The position numbers and the translations under genes are program-made. Below, in pieces: positions 26,050 through 35,076 of a DNA stretch of 64,000 nt. How positions within the stretch are numbered: the stretch's first letter is position 1; each line of letters begins with the position of its first letter. Below the pieces are notes generated by a model. The model did not search any database and was not told the DNA's origin. It saw nothing but the letters and a program-made list of their open reading frames with translations. Source of the stretch: Paracholeplasma manati (GTDB lineage: Bacteria > Bacillota_I > Bacilli_A > Acholeplasmatales > UBA5453); NCBI RefSeq assembly GCF_025742995.1, contig NZ_JAOVQM010000004.1, positions 62,001 to 126,000 of the forward strand, given 5' to 3'.

Positions 26050-28542
26050 ATGTTTAAAAAATGGTTTGACTCTGGATTAAAAGAATTGAAAAAAGCGAAA
26101 CCAGTCGCTGATAAAATTGAAAAACTGTCCTCTTCTGTGGCTGCTTTAAGCGATGAAGAGCTTAAAAATAAAACCGAAGAATTCAAGCAACGCTTCCAAC
26201 AAGGGGCATCTTTAGATGACTTGATGGTAGAAGCTTATGCGGTGGTGCGTGAGGCTTCAAGACGTGTGACTGGCATGTACCCCTATTATGTCCAATTGCT
26301 TGGGGCGATTGCGATTCATGGTGGGAACATTGCCGAAATGAAAACCGGTGAAGGTAAGACATTGACCGCTGTTATGCCAGCTTATTTAAACGCTTTAAAT
26401 GGGTTAGGTGTTCACATTGTCACTGTCAACGAATACCTCGCTAGACGTGAAGCTGAAGGTGAAATTGGCGATATTTACCGTTTCTTAGGCTTAACTGTGG
26501 GTCTAAATATCCGTGAATTGACCCCTGATCAAAAGAAAGAAGCCTATGCTTGTGATATTTTATACTCTACCAACTCAGAATTGGGTTTTGACTATTTAAG
26601 AGATCACATGGTGTTGTATGCGAAAGACATGGTTCAAAAACGTGGTCTAAACTACGCCATCATCGACGAAGTTGACTCCATCTTAATCGATGAAGCGAGA
26701 ACCCCACTTATCATCTCTGGTGGTGCAAAACAAAATCAAAACTTGTATGCAGCCGCAGATCGTTTCGCAAAATACTTAAAAGATGAAGATTACATCATCG
26801 ATATTGAATCTAAAACCATTGAACTATCCGAATCGGGTATAGTTCGTGCAGAACAAATGTTCCGTATCGAAAACTTATATGATATCAACAACGTTACCTT
26901 GTTGCACCATATCAATAATGCATTAAGAGCGAACTACATCATGTTTAGAGACAAAGACTACATGGTTGTCGATAACGCTGTTTTGATCATTGACCAATTT
27001 ACCGGTCGTGTTTTACCAGGTAGACAATTTTCTGAAGGTCTTCACCAAGCACTAGAAGCCAAAGAAAATGTGGAGATTAAAAAAGAAACCGTTACGGTTG
27101 CAACCATCACCTATCAAAACTTCTTCAGAATGTATAAAAAGCTATCGGGTATGACCGGTACCGCTAAAACCGAAGAAGAAGAATTTAGAGAAATCTATAA
27201 CATGTATGTCGTCGAAGTCCCTACGAATGAACCTGTCATTCGTGTGGATGCGCCAGACTTCCTATTTGTCACTTTAGAAGATAAATATAATGCCCTCATC
27301 GATGATGTCCAAGAACGTCATGAAAAAGGACAACCGATTCTACTCGGTACAGTGGCCGTTGAAACCTCAGAAGTATTATCCAAACTACTTACCCGTCGCG
27401 GTATCAAACACGACGTATTGAATGCCAAGCAACATGAACGTGAAGCCGATATCATTGCGAAAGCAGGTCATAAATACGCGGTTACCATCGCGACCAATAT
27501 GGCCGGTCGTGGTACCGATATCAAATTGGGTGAAGGGGTTGTTGAACTGGGTGGTCTAGCCGTTATCGGTTCTGAACGCCATGAATCCAGACGTATTGAC
27601 AATCAGTTGAGAGGTCGTTCAGGTCGTCAAGGAGACCCAGGTTACTCTAGATTCTACCTATCCGCAGAAGATGAACTATTGATGCGTTTCGGTGGCGAAA
27701 CCTTCAAACAACGTATCGCGATGATCTCCAAACTCAATACCGATAAGGAAGCTACAAAGCCACAACCGCTCGAATCGAAAATGTTCTCTAGATTCGTTTC
27801 ATCTGCTCAAAAACGTATTGAAGGTCAAAACTACGACACCCGTAAAACCGTCTTGAAATACGATGACGTATTAAGAAAACAAAGAGAAATCATGTACGCT
27901 GAACGTACATTTGTACTCACAGAAGCCAACATTGAACCATTTGTCATCAAAGCCATTGAATCCTATATCGATAGTGCCGTCGCACCACTCATGGTTCAAG
28001 TCGGTAAGAATAAATTTGAAATCAATGACGAAGCAATTCATGTCACATTCGATGGGGTTTTATTCGTTCGTGGCACAGTGGATAAGCAAAAACTTGCAGA
28101 ACTCGATGAAAAAGGCATTCCAGCCTATTTGAAATCCTTGGCGATGCATGAGATTGAAAACAAAAAGGCTCAATTCCCTGAAGAAATCTTCAATGAATTC
28201 CTTAAAGTCATTTCTCTACGTGTCATCGATACGTTCTGGATGCGCCATATTGACCAAATGAGTGAACTTAGACAAGCCGTTACCCTTCAACAATATGGAC
28301 AAGCTAACCCGTTACAAATTTATCAAAAAGAAGGTTTCAATAAGTTCCGTGAAATGACCTTAAACATTTCTAAGGATATCGCAACCTATGTATTGCGTGC
28401 CCAAATTCGTGTCAATTCTGAACGCGAAGAAGTGGTTAAAAACACCAAGACCAATGAAGGTGGCGAACTTCGAAACAAAAAGCCATCCAAGGTCAAACAA
28501 AACCACAACCAACGCAACATGCCTAACTGGAAACGTCGCTAA
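26050..28542 (+). CDS. secA: Preprotein translocase motor SecA
   Basis: SecA drives proteins through SecYEG by ATP hydrolysis. The 830-residue protein shows Walker A MKTGEGKTLTA (near residue 100), DEVDSILIDEARTPLIIS, the GMTGTAKTEEEEF segment and the C-terminal helicase motifs MAGRGTDIKLG and RSGRQGDPG. The extreme C-terminus is basic and ends NMPNWKRR; the zinc-binding SEC-C motif that binds SecB or ribosomes in many bacteria is absent. The start at 26050 matches the family N-terminus (FKKWFDSG); the frame stays open upstream but without a good ribosome-binding site. A terminator follows. Confidence 0.95.
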   Translation: MFKKWFDSGLKELKKAKPVADKIEKLSSSVAALSDEELKNKTEEFKQRFQQGASLDDLMVEAYAVVREASRRVTGMYPYYVQLLGAIAIHGGNIAEMKTGEGKTLTAVMPAYLNALNGLGVHIVTVNEYLARREAEGEIGDIYRFLGLTVGLNIRELTPDQKKEAYACDILYSTNSELGFDYLRDHMVLYAKDMVQKRGLNYAIIDEVDSILIDEARTPLIISGGAKQNQNLYAAADRFAKYLKDEDYIIDIESKTIELSESGIVRAEQMFRIENLYDINNVTLLHHINNALRANYIMFRDKDYMVVDNAVLIIDQFTGRVLPGRQFSEGLHQALEAKENVEIKKETVTVATITYQNFFRMYKKLSGMTGTAKTEEEEFREIYNMYVVEVPTNEPVIRVDAPDFLFVTLEDKYNALIDDVQERHEKGQPILLGTVAVETSEVLSKLLTRRGIKHDVLNAKQHEREADIIAKAGHKYAVTIATNMAGRGTDIKLGEGVVELGGLAVIGSERHESRRIDNQLRGRSGRQGDPGYSRFYLSAEDELLMRFGGETFKQRIAMISKLNTDKEATKPQPLESKMFSRFVSSAQKRIEGQNYDTRKTVLKYDDVLRKQREIMYAERTFVLTEANIEPFVIKAIESYIDSAVAPLMVQVGKNKFEINDEAIHVTFDGVLFVRGTVDKQKLAELDEKGIPAYLKSLAMHEIENKKAQFPEEIFNEFLKVISLRVIDTFWMRHIDQMSELRQAVTLQQYGQANPLQIYQKEGFNKFREMTLNISKDIATYVLRAQIRVNSEREEVVKNTKTNEGGELRNKKPSKVKQNHNQRNMPNWKRR

Positions 28543-28546
28543 GCTT

Positions 28547-28572
28547 AAAACACTCTTCGGAGTGTTTTTTTT
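28547..28572 (+). terminator. Rho-independent terminator after secA (UUCG loop)
   Basis: AAAACACTC (28547-28555) pairs with GAGTGTTTT (28560-28568) over a TTCG tetraloop and is followed by T's. Confidence 0.88.
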
Positions 28573-28575
28573 CGA

Positions 28576-28581
28576 TATAAT
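28576..28581 (+). promoter_or_regulatory. -10 box of the DUF1801 gene
   Basis: TATAAT lies 17 nt before the start codon, directly after the secA terminator, with GTGAGGTGG between. The -35 would lie within the terminator sequence. Confidence 0.5.
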
Positions 28582-28598
28582 ATAAGTGAGGTGGTTTT

Positions 28599-29006
28599 AT
28601 GGATATCACAAATGAATCAATTCAATCGTATATAGAACAACTGAGCGCTGACCGTTATGAAGCCATTTTATGGATTGTTAACGAGATGAAACAAATCACG
28701 AATAGAGAACCTAAATTGTGGGGAACCATCATCGGATTTGGAAAACTTTATTATAAATATAAGACCGGACATGATGGTCATATGCCGATTTTAGCCTTAT
28801 CCAGTCGAAAACAAGCCATTACACTTTATTTAACCTATAATATCGAACAGTATGAAGAAATTAAAACGCTTGGTAAATGTACCTATGGAAAAGGGTGTTT
28901 GTACATCAAAAAACTGAGTGATGTGGATTTGAATGTTTTAAAAAGATTGATGCGAAAATCATATGAAGATGCTTTGAAGTACGATTTTATAACCCTCATT
29001 GAATAA
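28599..29006 (+). CDS. DUF1801 domain protein
   Basis: This 135-residue protein fits the DUF1801 (YdhG/YdeI-like) fold. An N-terminal helix pair is followed by EPKLWGTIIGFGKLYYKY, then LALSSRKQAITLYL and a C-terminal CLYIKKLSDVDLNVLKRLM. The family's function is not established. Two Cys residues flank the KGK-type segment near residue 100. It is bounded by its own -10 box and by the prfB promoter, so it is probably a single-gene unit. Confidence 0.78.
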   Translation: MDITNESIQSYIEQLSADRYEAILWIVNEMKQITNREPKLWGTIIGFGKLYYKYKTGHDGHMPILALSSRKQAITLYLTYNIEQYEEIKTLGKCTYGKGCLYIKKLSDVDLNVLKRLMRKSYEDALKYDFITLIE

Positions 29007-29043
29007 CATATAACCGCTTTATCTAGTGTTAATCTTATAACTT

Positions 29044-29052
29044 TGTTATAAT
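29044..29052 (+). promoter_or_regulatory. prfB promoter (extended -10)
   Basis: TGTTATAAT (29044-29052) is an extended -10 element 17 nt upstream of the prfB ATG, with GAGGTT between. No strong -35 is visible, as expected for an extended -10 promoter. Confidence 0.5.
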
Positions 29053-29069
29053 GGAATTGAGGTTATATT

Positions 29070-30161
29070 ATGGAACGTTATGAATTAAATAAATACTTAG
29101 AGTCCTTTGATTCGCGTTTAGCGGATTTACAAAAAGCACTCGACATGGACAATTTAAAACAACAGTTTTTAGAAAACAGCCGATTGATGTCCGCGGCTGA
29201 TTTTTGGGATGATGTCAAAAGCGCTCAAAAGATGATTGAAAAAACCAATCAACAAAAAGAACAAATTGACACCTATGAGTCGTTATATCAACAATACAAG
29301 GCATTAGAGGAACTCGCAGCCGTCACCGATGATCAATCGGAGGACTTTTTAATGATCACAGATGAGGTTTATGTCTTAGATAAAGCATTGAAGACTTTTG
29401 AAACATTGACTTTATTAAATGAACCTTATGACGATTTACCAGCCATTTTAGAACTCCATCCAGGGGCTGGCGGTACCGAGTCACAAGACTGGTGTGAAAT
29501 GCTTTATCGCATGTATCAACGGTACGCGGTACGAAAAAACTATAAGATTGAAGTATTGGATTATCAAGCAGGTGAAGAGGCTGGCATTAAAAGTGTGACC
29601 ATTCGCATCAAAGGTAAGTACGCTTATGGCTATTTGAAGAGCGAACATGGCGTCCATCGCTTGGTTCGAATCTCTCCATTTGATTCCAATGCGCGAAGAC
29701 ACACCTCGTTTGTGTCTGTCGAAGTGATGCCAGAAATCGATCAACGGATCGATATTCAAATCAAAGACGAAGACATTAAAGTGGATGTCTATAGAAGCAG
29801 TGGCGCAGGTGGACAAAGTGTCAATACCACCGATAGTGCCGTTCGTGTGACCCATTTACCGACCAACATCGTTGTTACGTGTCAAAATGAACGCAGCCAA
29901 ATCAAAAATAAAGAAGTCGCGATGGACATTTTACGTTCAAAATTAGCGGTATTAGAGATTGAAAAACAAAAGAAATTACTTTCCGAAATCAAAGGGGAAC
30001 AAAAAGACATTGGTTGGGGTTCACAAATCCGCTCCTATGTGTTCCACCCCTATCAAATGGTGAAAGACCATCGAACAGATTATGAAACCAGTCAAACGGT
30101 TTCTGTGATGGATGGCGAAATCGATGGCTTCATCAACGCGTACTTAAAGTCAGGTGATTAG
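29070..30161 (+). CDS. prfB: Peptide chain release factor 2, without programmed frameshift
   Basis: RF2 releases proteins at UAA and UGA codons. The 363-residue protein shows the stop-recognition tripeptide SPF in RLVRISPFDSNARRH and the catalytic GGQ in SSGAGGQSVNTTDSAVR. In most bacteria prfB contains an in-frame UGA near codon 25 and needs a +1 shift. Here the corresponding place reads CTC GAC (QKALDMD) in one continuous frame, so the autoregulatory shift has been lost. A functional RF2 fits the use of TGA as stop throughout the window. The next gene starts immediately after the stop. Confidence 0.95.
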   Translation: MERYELNKYLESFDSRLADLQKALDMDNLKQQFLENSRLMSAADFWDDVKSAQKMIEKTNQQKEQIDTYESLYQQYKALEELAAVTDDQSEDFLMITDEVYVLDKALKTFETLTLLNEPYDDLPAILELHPGAGGTESQDWCEMLYRMYQRYAVRKNYKIEVLDYQAGEEAGIKSVTIRIKGKYAYGYLKSEHGVHRLVRISPFDSNARRHTSFVSVEVMPEIDQRIDIQIKDEDIKVDVYRSSGAGGQSVNTTDSAVRVTHLPTNIVVTCQNERSQIKNKEVAMDILRSKLAVLEIEKQKKLLSEIKGEQKDIGWGSQIRSYVFHPYQMVKDHRTDYETSQTVSVMDGEIDGFINAYLKSGD

Positions 30162-31019
30162 ATGATTAAAAAACTCGCAATTGAATATGCACAAATCGCT
30201 TTCGGGGTTACCATCATGACCCTTGGTTTTTACTTTTTTCTACTCCCTGAAAACCTCGTTATTGGGGGGGTCATGGGGATTGCAGTCATATTTAAAGCAC
30301 AGATCAATCCTTCCATTATTGTCTTTATCCTCAATACATTTTTATTATTTTTAGGCTTAATTGTTCTAGGTAAAGATTTCTTTATGAAAACTATTTTCGG
30401 TTCACTGGCATCACCAGTGATTCTGTTTATATTAGAGACCCTCGGCGCGAATGACGCTTGGATTATGAACCAACTCACCGAATCGAAATTGCTCATCGCT
30501 GCAGTTTCAGGCTCTATTTTGGTAGGTGTAGGTTTGGGTATTGTATTCCGCTTTGGCGGTACTACCGGTGGGATGGATGTCTTACAAAGCATCATTCATA
30601 AAAAACTGCACATCCCTTACCAAATCATATTTTATTTCACCGATGGGTTAGTTGTTTTACTATCCTTGGTATTCTTTAGAGACATTGAACTATTCATTTA
30701 TGCAGTCGCGAGCGTGTTCTTGATTTCAATCATCGTCGATAACGTATCGATTAAAGGACGCGCTGGTCAGACCATATTTGTGGTTACTAAGAAACCAGAT
30801 TTAATCAAACAAGCGATTTACGATACGATTGACCGTGGTTGTACACTGATCGATTCTGAAGGTGGATTCAGTGGTCACAAAGGCAAAATGGTCATCTGTA
30901 CGATGCGTAATCGTGAAGTCAATAAAATGCGATCGGTCATTGAACGCATCGATCCTGAGTCGTTTACCTTTATGACCGATACGAAAGAGGCGGTTGGACG
31001 TGGATTTAGTAAAGAATAA
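30162..31019 (+). CDS. YitT family membrane protein
   Basis: This 285-residue protein has five or six membrane helices in the first 190 residues, including the conserved LGIVFRFGGTTGGMDVL (about residues 125-141). A C-terminal DUF2179 domain (about 205-280) carries KKPDLIKQAIYDTIDRGCTLIDSEGGFSG in pieces and ends with TFMTDTKEAVG. YitT proteins are widespread in Firmicutes and their transport or sensing role is unproven. The ATG directly abuts the prfB stop codon (TAGATG), with AGGTGATT as ribosome-binding site, so the two are cotranscribed. Confidence 0.87.
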   Translation: MIKKLAIEYAQIAFGVTIMTLGFYFFLLPENLVIGGVMGIAVIFKAQINPSIIVFILNTFLLFLGLIVLGKDFFMKTIFGSLASPVILFILETLGANDAWIMNQLTESKLLIAAVSGSILVGVGLGIVFRFGGTTGGMDVLQSIIHKKLHIPYQIIFYFTDGLVVLLSLVFFRDIELFIYAVASVFLISIIVDNVSIKGRAGQTIFVVTKKPDLIKQAIYDTIDRGCTLIDSEGGFSGHKGKMVICTMRNREVNKMRSVIERIDPESFTFMTDTKEAVGRGFSKE

Positions 31020-32388
31020 GAAAATCTATGTATCGATCATCATCAGCCTAGTCATAGGTTTTTTAAGTGGGTGTGAAGTCACATTACCCACTTTTTTAAC
31101 TAAACCAGACCTGTATGAGATCTATTCGATTTTAGATCAGTACTACTACAAAGACTTGGATTTTAAACTAGAAGATGTGGAAAGTGTCGAAGCGTTATTT
31201 GAACGATTAGATGACCCATATACTTACATGTATGTCCCCAACACCCGAACCATTGAACTCGATGAATCCTATTATGGTATCGGTGTAACCATCATCGATG
31301 ATGACTTGGGACTACTGGTTGGCAATGTCAATCCTTTGGCCAATTTGAATGGTAAAGTGTACATTGGTGACATCATCACCGCCATCAATGATACTGTACT
31401 AGAAACGTTATCTTATGAAGAAAAAACCGCTTTATTATCCGGTGAACTCAATGATGAATTCAATTTGACCATCCAACGGGGTGATCAAGTAACGACTACC
31501 ACAGTGACGATCAGTGAAATACCCATCAATTCTGTGACATCAACAGTGTATGAGAATAAAATAGCTTATATTGATATCAACCGATTTGCTGGAAAAACAG
31601 GGCTCGCATTCAGAACTGAACTCGCCTTGGTTGGAGCCCAAAATCCGACAGGTTTGATCATCGATGTCAGAGACAATGGGGGCGGCTATTTAACCGCAGT
31701 TGTCGATATCATCGCACAGTTCGCAACAGGGAATGAACCTGTCGTGACCATGCACCGAATCTATGATGACCACAAAACCAATTATTATGGCAACCCTGAT
31801 AATGTTAAGAAAACATATCCAATTGTCATTTTAATGAATGAACATAGTGCGTCCGCGTCAGAAGTATTGGCGATGGCGTTAAGAGAAAATGGTAGTTATC
31901 CACTATTAGGCACCCAATCTTTTGGTAAATTTGTGTATCAAACCACCTTTGTTTTGAATCGACAAGGGAAAGAAATGTATCTCAATATGACGGAAGGTTT
32001 TTGGTATTCTCCAAATGGCAACACTGTAGAAGGTGGAATTGTTCCGGATGTCGTCATCGAACAAAGCGGTTTACTATCGAGAACATATCCTGTTTATATA
32101 CAGGAATGGATATTGGGCGATGATTTGACTGAATTTCAAGCGCTAATTGACGTCTTAAATATGACTGAAGATAGCCTTGAAGACCGCTTTGATGTGCTCA
32201 CCTTGGATGCAGATTTATCGACAAAAATCAGTGCCTATCAAACGCAGTTTAATCTACAAGTCACTGGTACACTTAATTATGAAACAACCATGCACTTAAT
32301 CGATGCCTATCGTTTATATCGAGAACAAGTCAATTATGACTTACAACTCCAACAAGCAATTGCCTGGATGGTGAACGATGAAAGTTGA
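31000..32388 (+). CDS. S41 family C-terminal processing protease (CtpA-like lipoprotein)
   Basis: This protein has a signal sequence ending LSGC, a lipobox, so the enzyme is probably anchored outside the membrane. A PDZ domain (about residues 80-165) with GIGVTI and IGDIITAIND is followed by the S41 core: SASASEVLAMAL holds the nucleophilic Ser and GTQSFGKF the catalytic Lys. The last 70 residues (FNLQVTGTLNYETTMHLIDA) resemble a peptidoglycan-binding PG_binding_1 repeat, as in Bacillus CtpA/CtpB. I chose GTG at 31000 because AGAGG lies about 10 nt upstream; a TTG at 30994 is closer to that site. The gene overlaps yitT by 20 nt and recX by 11 nt. Confidence 0.85.
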   Translation: MDLVKNKKIYVSIIISLVIGFLSGCEVTLPTFLTKPDLYEIYSILDQYYYKDLDFKLEDVESVEALFERLDDPYTYMYVPNTRTIELDESYYGIGVTIIDDDLGLLVGNVNPLANLNGKVYIGDIITAINDTVLETLSYEEKTALLSGELNDEFNLTIQRGDQVTTTTVTISEIPINSVTSTVYENKIAYIDINRFAGKTGLAFRTELALVGAQNPTGLIIDVRDNGGGYLTAVVDIIAQFATGNEPVVTMHRIYDDHKTNYYGNPDNVKKTYPIVILMNEHSASASEVLAMALRENGSYPLLGTQSFGKFVYQTTFVLNRQGKEMYLNMTEGFWYSPNGNTVEGGIVPDVVIEQSGLLSRTYPVYIQEWILGDDLTEFQALIDVLNMTEDSLEDRFDVLTLDADLSTKISAYQTQFNLQVTGTLNYETTMHLIDAYRLYREQVNYDLQLQQAIAWMVNDES

Positions 32389-33154
32389 GAAATTAGAACG
32401 TATTCGTTATGGGTATAAAGTTACCATCGATGGGCAAGTCTTTGCTTTAGATGAAGAGACCATCGTCGTATTCAAACTTCGTAAAGATACAGAGATGGAT
32501 GATAAGACATGGAAAAAAGTACTAGAAGCAGATAAAATCAATATTCAAAAACGCAAGGCGATTGTGCACCTCAAAAAGCCACAAACCGTCTATGAATTTA
32601 AATCTTATCTAAGAAACTTAGGTGTGAGTGAATCAAACATTGAATCATGGACCTCAACCTATAAAAAACTGGGCTATTTAGATGATTTCGAATATGGTAA
32701 ACTATTGGTAGAAGGGTATCAATCCAAATATGGTTCAAAAAAGATTGAATCACTCCTTAAAAACAAAGGGATTCATCCCGATGTGATTGAACGATTATTA
32801 CCGAAAAACGACGATGTTTTAAAAAAACTTGTCCAAAAATCCTGTAAATCGATTCAAAAACCGACATATATTCAAGCTAAAAATACCATTATTAGACAAT
32901 GGTTAGGTAAAGGCTTTATTTATGAAGATATCGAGAAGTATGTAAATGCCTATTTGGATCCAAATCGCTTCAATGAAGCAGATACGATTCAAAAAGAATT
33001 TAAGAAATTGAAAATCAAGTACGAGCGTACTTATCAAGGCTATCAACTGAAACAAAAAATCATCCAAGCACTTCGACAAAAAGGGTTTAACGGTCAAAAG
33101 ATCGAACAACTATACCGAGAAATGGAGAATGATTATGTACAAGATTTCGAATGA
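32378..33154 (+). CDS. recX: RecA regulator RecX
   Basis: RecX binds RecA filaments and limits recombination. The 258-residue protein has the three tandem three-helix RecX repeats, recognisable in LRNLGVSESNIESWTSTYKKLGYLDDFEYGKLLVEG in parts, YGSKKIESLLKNKGIHPDVIERLL and LRQKGFNGQKIEQLY. Its length equals that of Bacillus RecX, which has an added N-terminal beta domain, also seen here. It overlaps the protease gene by 11 nt and glgB by 20 nt, an unusual coupling of a recombination gene with glycogen metabolism. Confidence 0.88.
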   Translation: MKVEKLERIRYGYKVTIDGQVFALDEETIVVFKLRKDTEMDDKTWKKVLEADKINIQKRKAIVHLKKPQTVYEFKSYLRNLGVSESNIESWTSTYKKLGYLDDFEYGKLLVEGYQSKYGSKKIESLLKNKGIHPDVIERLLPKNDDVLKKLVQKSCKSIQKPTYIQAKNTIIRQWLGKGFIYEDIEKYVNAYLDPNRFNEADTIQKEFKKLKIKYERTYQGYQLKQKIIQALRQKGFNGQKIEQLYREMENDYVQDFE

Positions 33155-34985
33155 CGATGCTTATTTCTTTATGCAAGGCAAACTGTACGATGCCCATCGC
33201 ATTTTTGGTGCTCACTTAATCAAAGATGACCAAGGGTACATCACAGGGACAAGATTCACTGTGTACGCACCGAACGCGGTCATGGTTTCCGTGGTTGGCG
33301 AGTTTAACAATTGGCAAGAACATGCCCATACATTAAGCAAAATCGACGATATCGGTGTCTGGTCGATTGAGATTCCTTGGAATTTAGAATGGGCAAAATA
33401 TAAATACGTGATTTTCACCAACCAAGGTAAATTGTATAAGGCAGACCCTTATGCAAAATTTGCCGAAAATAGACCGAATACCGCATCGAAAGTCTATGAT
33501 ATCGATGGGTATGAATGGCACGACCAAGACTGGATGTATACGAAAACCAAAGTATATGACAAACCTGTGATGATTTATGAAATGCACATGGGCTCCTGGC
33601 GTACCAAATACGGACAATTCTTTCAATTCAATGAAATTGTCGAACAATTGATTCAATACCTCAAAGAACAAAATTTCACCCATGTGGAATTGATGCCAAT
33701 ATATGAACACCCACTCGATGATTCATGGGGCTATCAAGGCACAGGTTATTTCGCAGCTACCGCAAGATATGGGGTGCCCAAAGACTTGATGTACATGATT
33801 GACCGTTTACACCAAGAAGGGTTTGGCATCATCATAGACTGGGTTCCTGGCCACATTTGTAAGGATGCCCATGGTTTGTATTTCTTTGATGGTTCACCAT
33901 TATATGAACACGATGAATCATGGAAACGTGAAAATGAAGTTTGGGGTACTGCCAACCTCGATTTATCAAAACCACAAACCAGAAGTTTCCTTATTTCCAA
34001 TGCGTGTTATTGGATGGACTATTTCCATGTCGATGGGTTTAGAGTCGACGCTGTTTCTAACCTATTATATTACTTGGGTGACTCTCGTAACGGTACCGAC
34101 CAAGGGGCCATTGACTTCTTAAGACAACTTTCTCACGTCATTTTTGGGAAAGATGACCGCATTCTATTCATGGCAGAAGACTCCACCGCATTTGAAGGTG
34201 TCACCAAGCCAGTAGATGCAGGTGGGATTGGTTTTAACTACAAGTGGAACATGGGTTTCATGAACGATGTCCTCAGGTATTTCAAACGTGATCCAATTCA
34301 CCGTAAATGGCATCACCATGACATTACCTTTGGTTTAACCTATGCATTTTCCGAACAGTTTGTTTTACCATTCTCACACGATGAAGTCGTTCATGGCAAA
34401 GGTACTTTACTCACGAGAATGCCAGGCGATTATTGGCAAAAATTCGCGAACTATCGTTTGTTGATGGGGCTATATATGACCCACCCAGGGAAGAAACTCT
34501 TATTCATGGGTCAAGAGTTTGCACACTTTCAAGAATGGAGTGTTCACCGTCAACTCGATTGGAACTTATATGAATTTAAATCACACCATTCAGCCAATGA
34601 ATTTGTCAGAGATTTACTCTATTTATATAAGTCTGAAGGTGCATTACATGAACTTGACCATCAAAAGGAAGGGTTTGAATGGATCGATTCGACCAACGCC
34701 GACCAATCCATTTTCTCCTATATTAGATATGGTAAAAATCGTGAAGACCATGTGATTGTCGTACTCAATATGACGCCAGTGGTCTACCATCAATATGAAA
34801 TTGGTGTACCGATGAAAGGTACGTATGATGAAATCATCAACAGCGATCTTTTAAAGTACGGTGGATCAGACCAATACAACGGTTTACCGCTGCATACACA
34901 TGAAGGTCAATGTCATGGACAAGAACAGTTCGTTAAGATGACCATTGGGCCGTTAACGGCACTTATACTGAAGTATTGCAAATAA
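33135..34985 (+). CDS. glgB: 1,4-alpha-glucan branching enzyme
   Basis: GlgB makes alpha-1,6 branches in glycogen. The 616-residue protein has an N-terminal CBM48 domain (FTVYAPNAVMVSVVGEFNNW) and a GH13 barrel. The barrel motifs are DWVPGHIC, DGFRVDAVS with nucleophile Asp305, MAEDST with acid/base Glu348, and FSHDEVVHGK with the transition-state Asp. A C-terminal beta domain ends the chain. The ATG at 33135 has GGAGA six bases upstream inside recX; the ATG at 33129 lies too close to it. glgP follows after a terminator and a separate promoter. No glgA or glgC is in the window, so the glucan may be imported or its synthesis genes may lie elsewhere. Confidence 0.95.
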   Translation: MYKISNDDAYFFMQGKLYDAHRIFGAHLIKDDQGYITGTRFTVYAPNAVMVSVVGEFNNWQEHAHTLSKIDDIGVWSIEIPWNLEWAKYKYVIFTNQGKLYKADPYAKFAENRPNTASKVYDIDGYEWHDQDWMYTKTKVYDKPVMIYEMHMGSWRTKYGQFFQFNEIVEQLIQYLKEQNFTHVELMPIYEHPLDDSWGYQGTGYFAATARYGVPKDLMYMIDRLHQEGFGIIIDWVPGHICKDAHGLYFFDGSPLYEHDESWKRENEVWGTANLDLSKPQTRSFLISNACYWMDYFHVDGFRVDAVSNLLYYLGDSRNGTDQGAIDFLRQLSHVIFGKDDRILFMAEDSTAFEGVTKPVDAGGIGFNYKWNMGFMNDVLRYFKRDPIHRKWHHHDITFGLTYAFSEQFVLPFSHDEVVHGKGTLLTRMPGDYWQKFANYRLLMGLYMTHPGKKLLFMGQEFAHFQEWSVHRQLDWNLYEFKSHHSANEFVRDLLYLYKSEGALHELDHQKEGFEWIDSTNADQSIFSYIRYGKNREDHVIVVLNMTPVVYHQYEIGVPMKGTYDEIINSDLLKYGGSDQYNGLPLHTHEGQCHGQEQFVKMTIGPLTALILKYCK

Positions 34986-34988
34986 AAA

Positions 34989-35002
34989 TGTAATCGTTTG
35001 CA
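34989..35002 (+). promoter_or_regulatory. Cre/LacI-type operator upstream of glgP
   Basis: The 14-mer TGTAATCGTTTGCA matches the LacI/CcpA-family pattern TGNAANCGNTTNCA at every fixed position and is palindromic around the central CG. It lies between the glgB stop and its terminator, about 15 bp upstream of the glgP -35. The binder could be CcpA or a maltose-type LacI regulator. No such gene is in the window. Confidence 0.6.
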
Positions 35003-35008
35003 ACAGAG

Positions 35009-35033
35009 AAGGCACCTTTTGATGAGGTGCCTT
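35009..35033 (+). terminator. Terminator after glgB
   Basis: AAGGCACCT (35009-35017) pairs with AGGTGCCTT (35025-35033) over a 7-nt loop. The T-tract is short (TTTAT), and the glgP -35 region overlaps the loop, so read-through may occur. Confidence 0.65.
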
Positions 35034-35044
35034 TATGGTATAAT
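35017..35044 (+). promoter_or_regulatory. glgP promoter
   Basis: TATAAT (35039-35044) with TTTTGA (35017-35022) 16 bp upstream; the ATG lies 33 nt downstream behind AAGGAGA. The promoter overlaps the glgB terminator and lies just downstream of the cre-like site. Confidence 0.55.
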
Positions 35045-35076
35045 CACAATGGATCAATATTGTAAGGAGAATACAC

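Noticed and set aside
29104-29112. CTTTGA sequence near the start of prfB resembling a frameshift site
   Set aside because: It is out of register (TCC TTT GAT in frame), lies too early (codons 12-15) and lacks the internal Shine-Dalgarno-like sequence.
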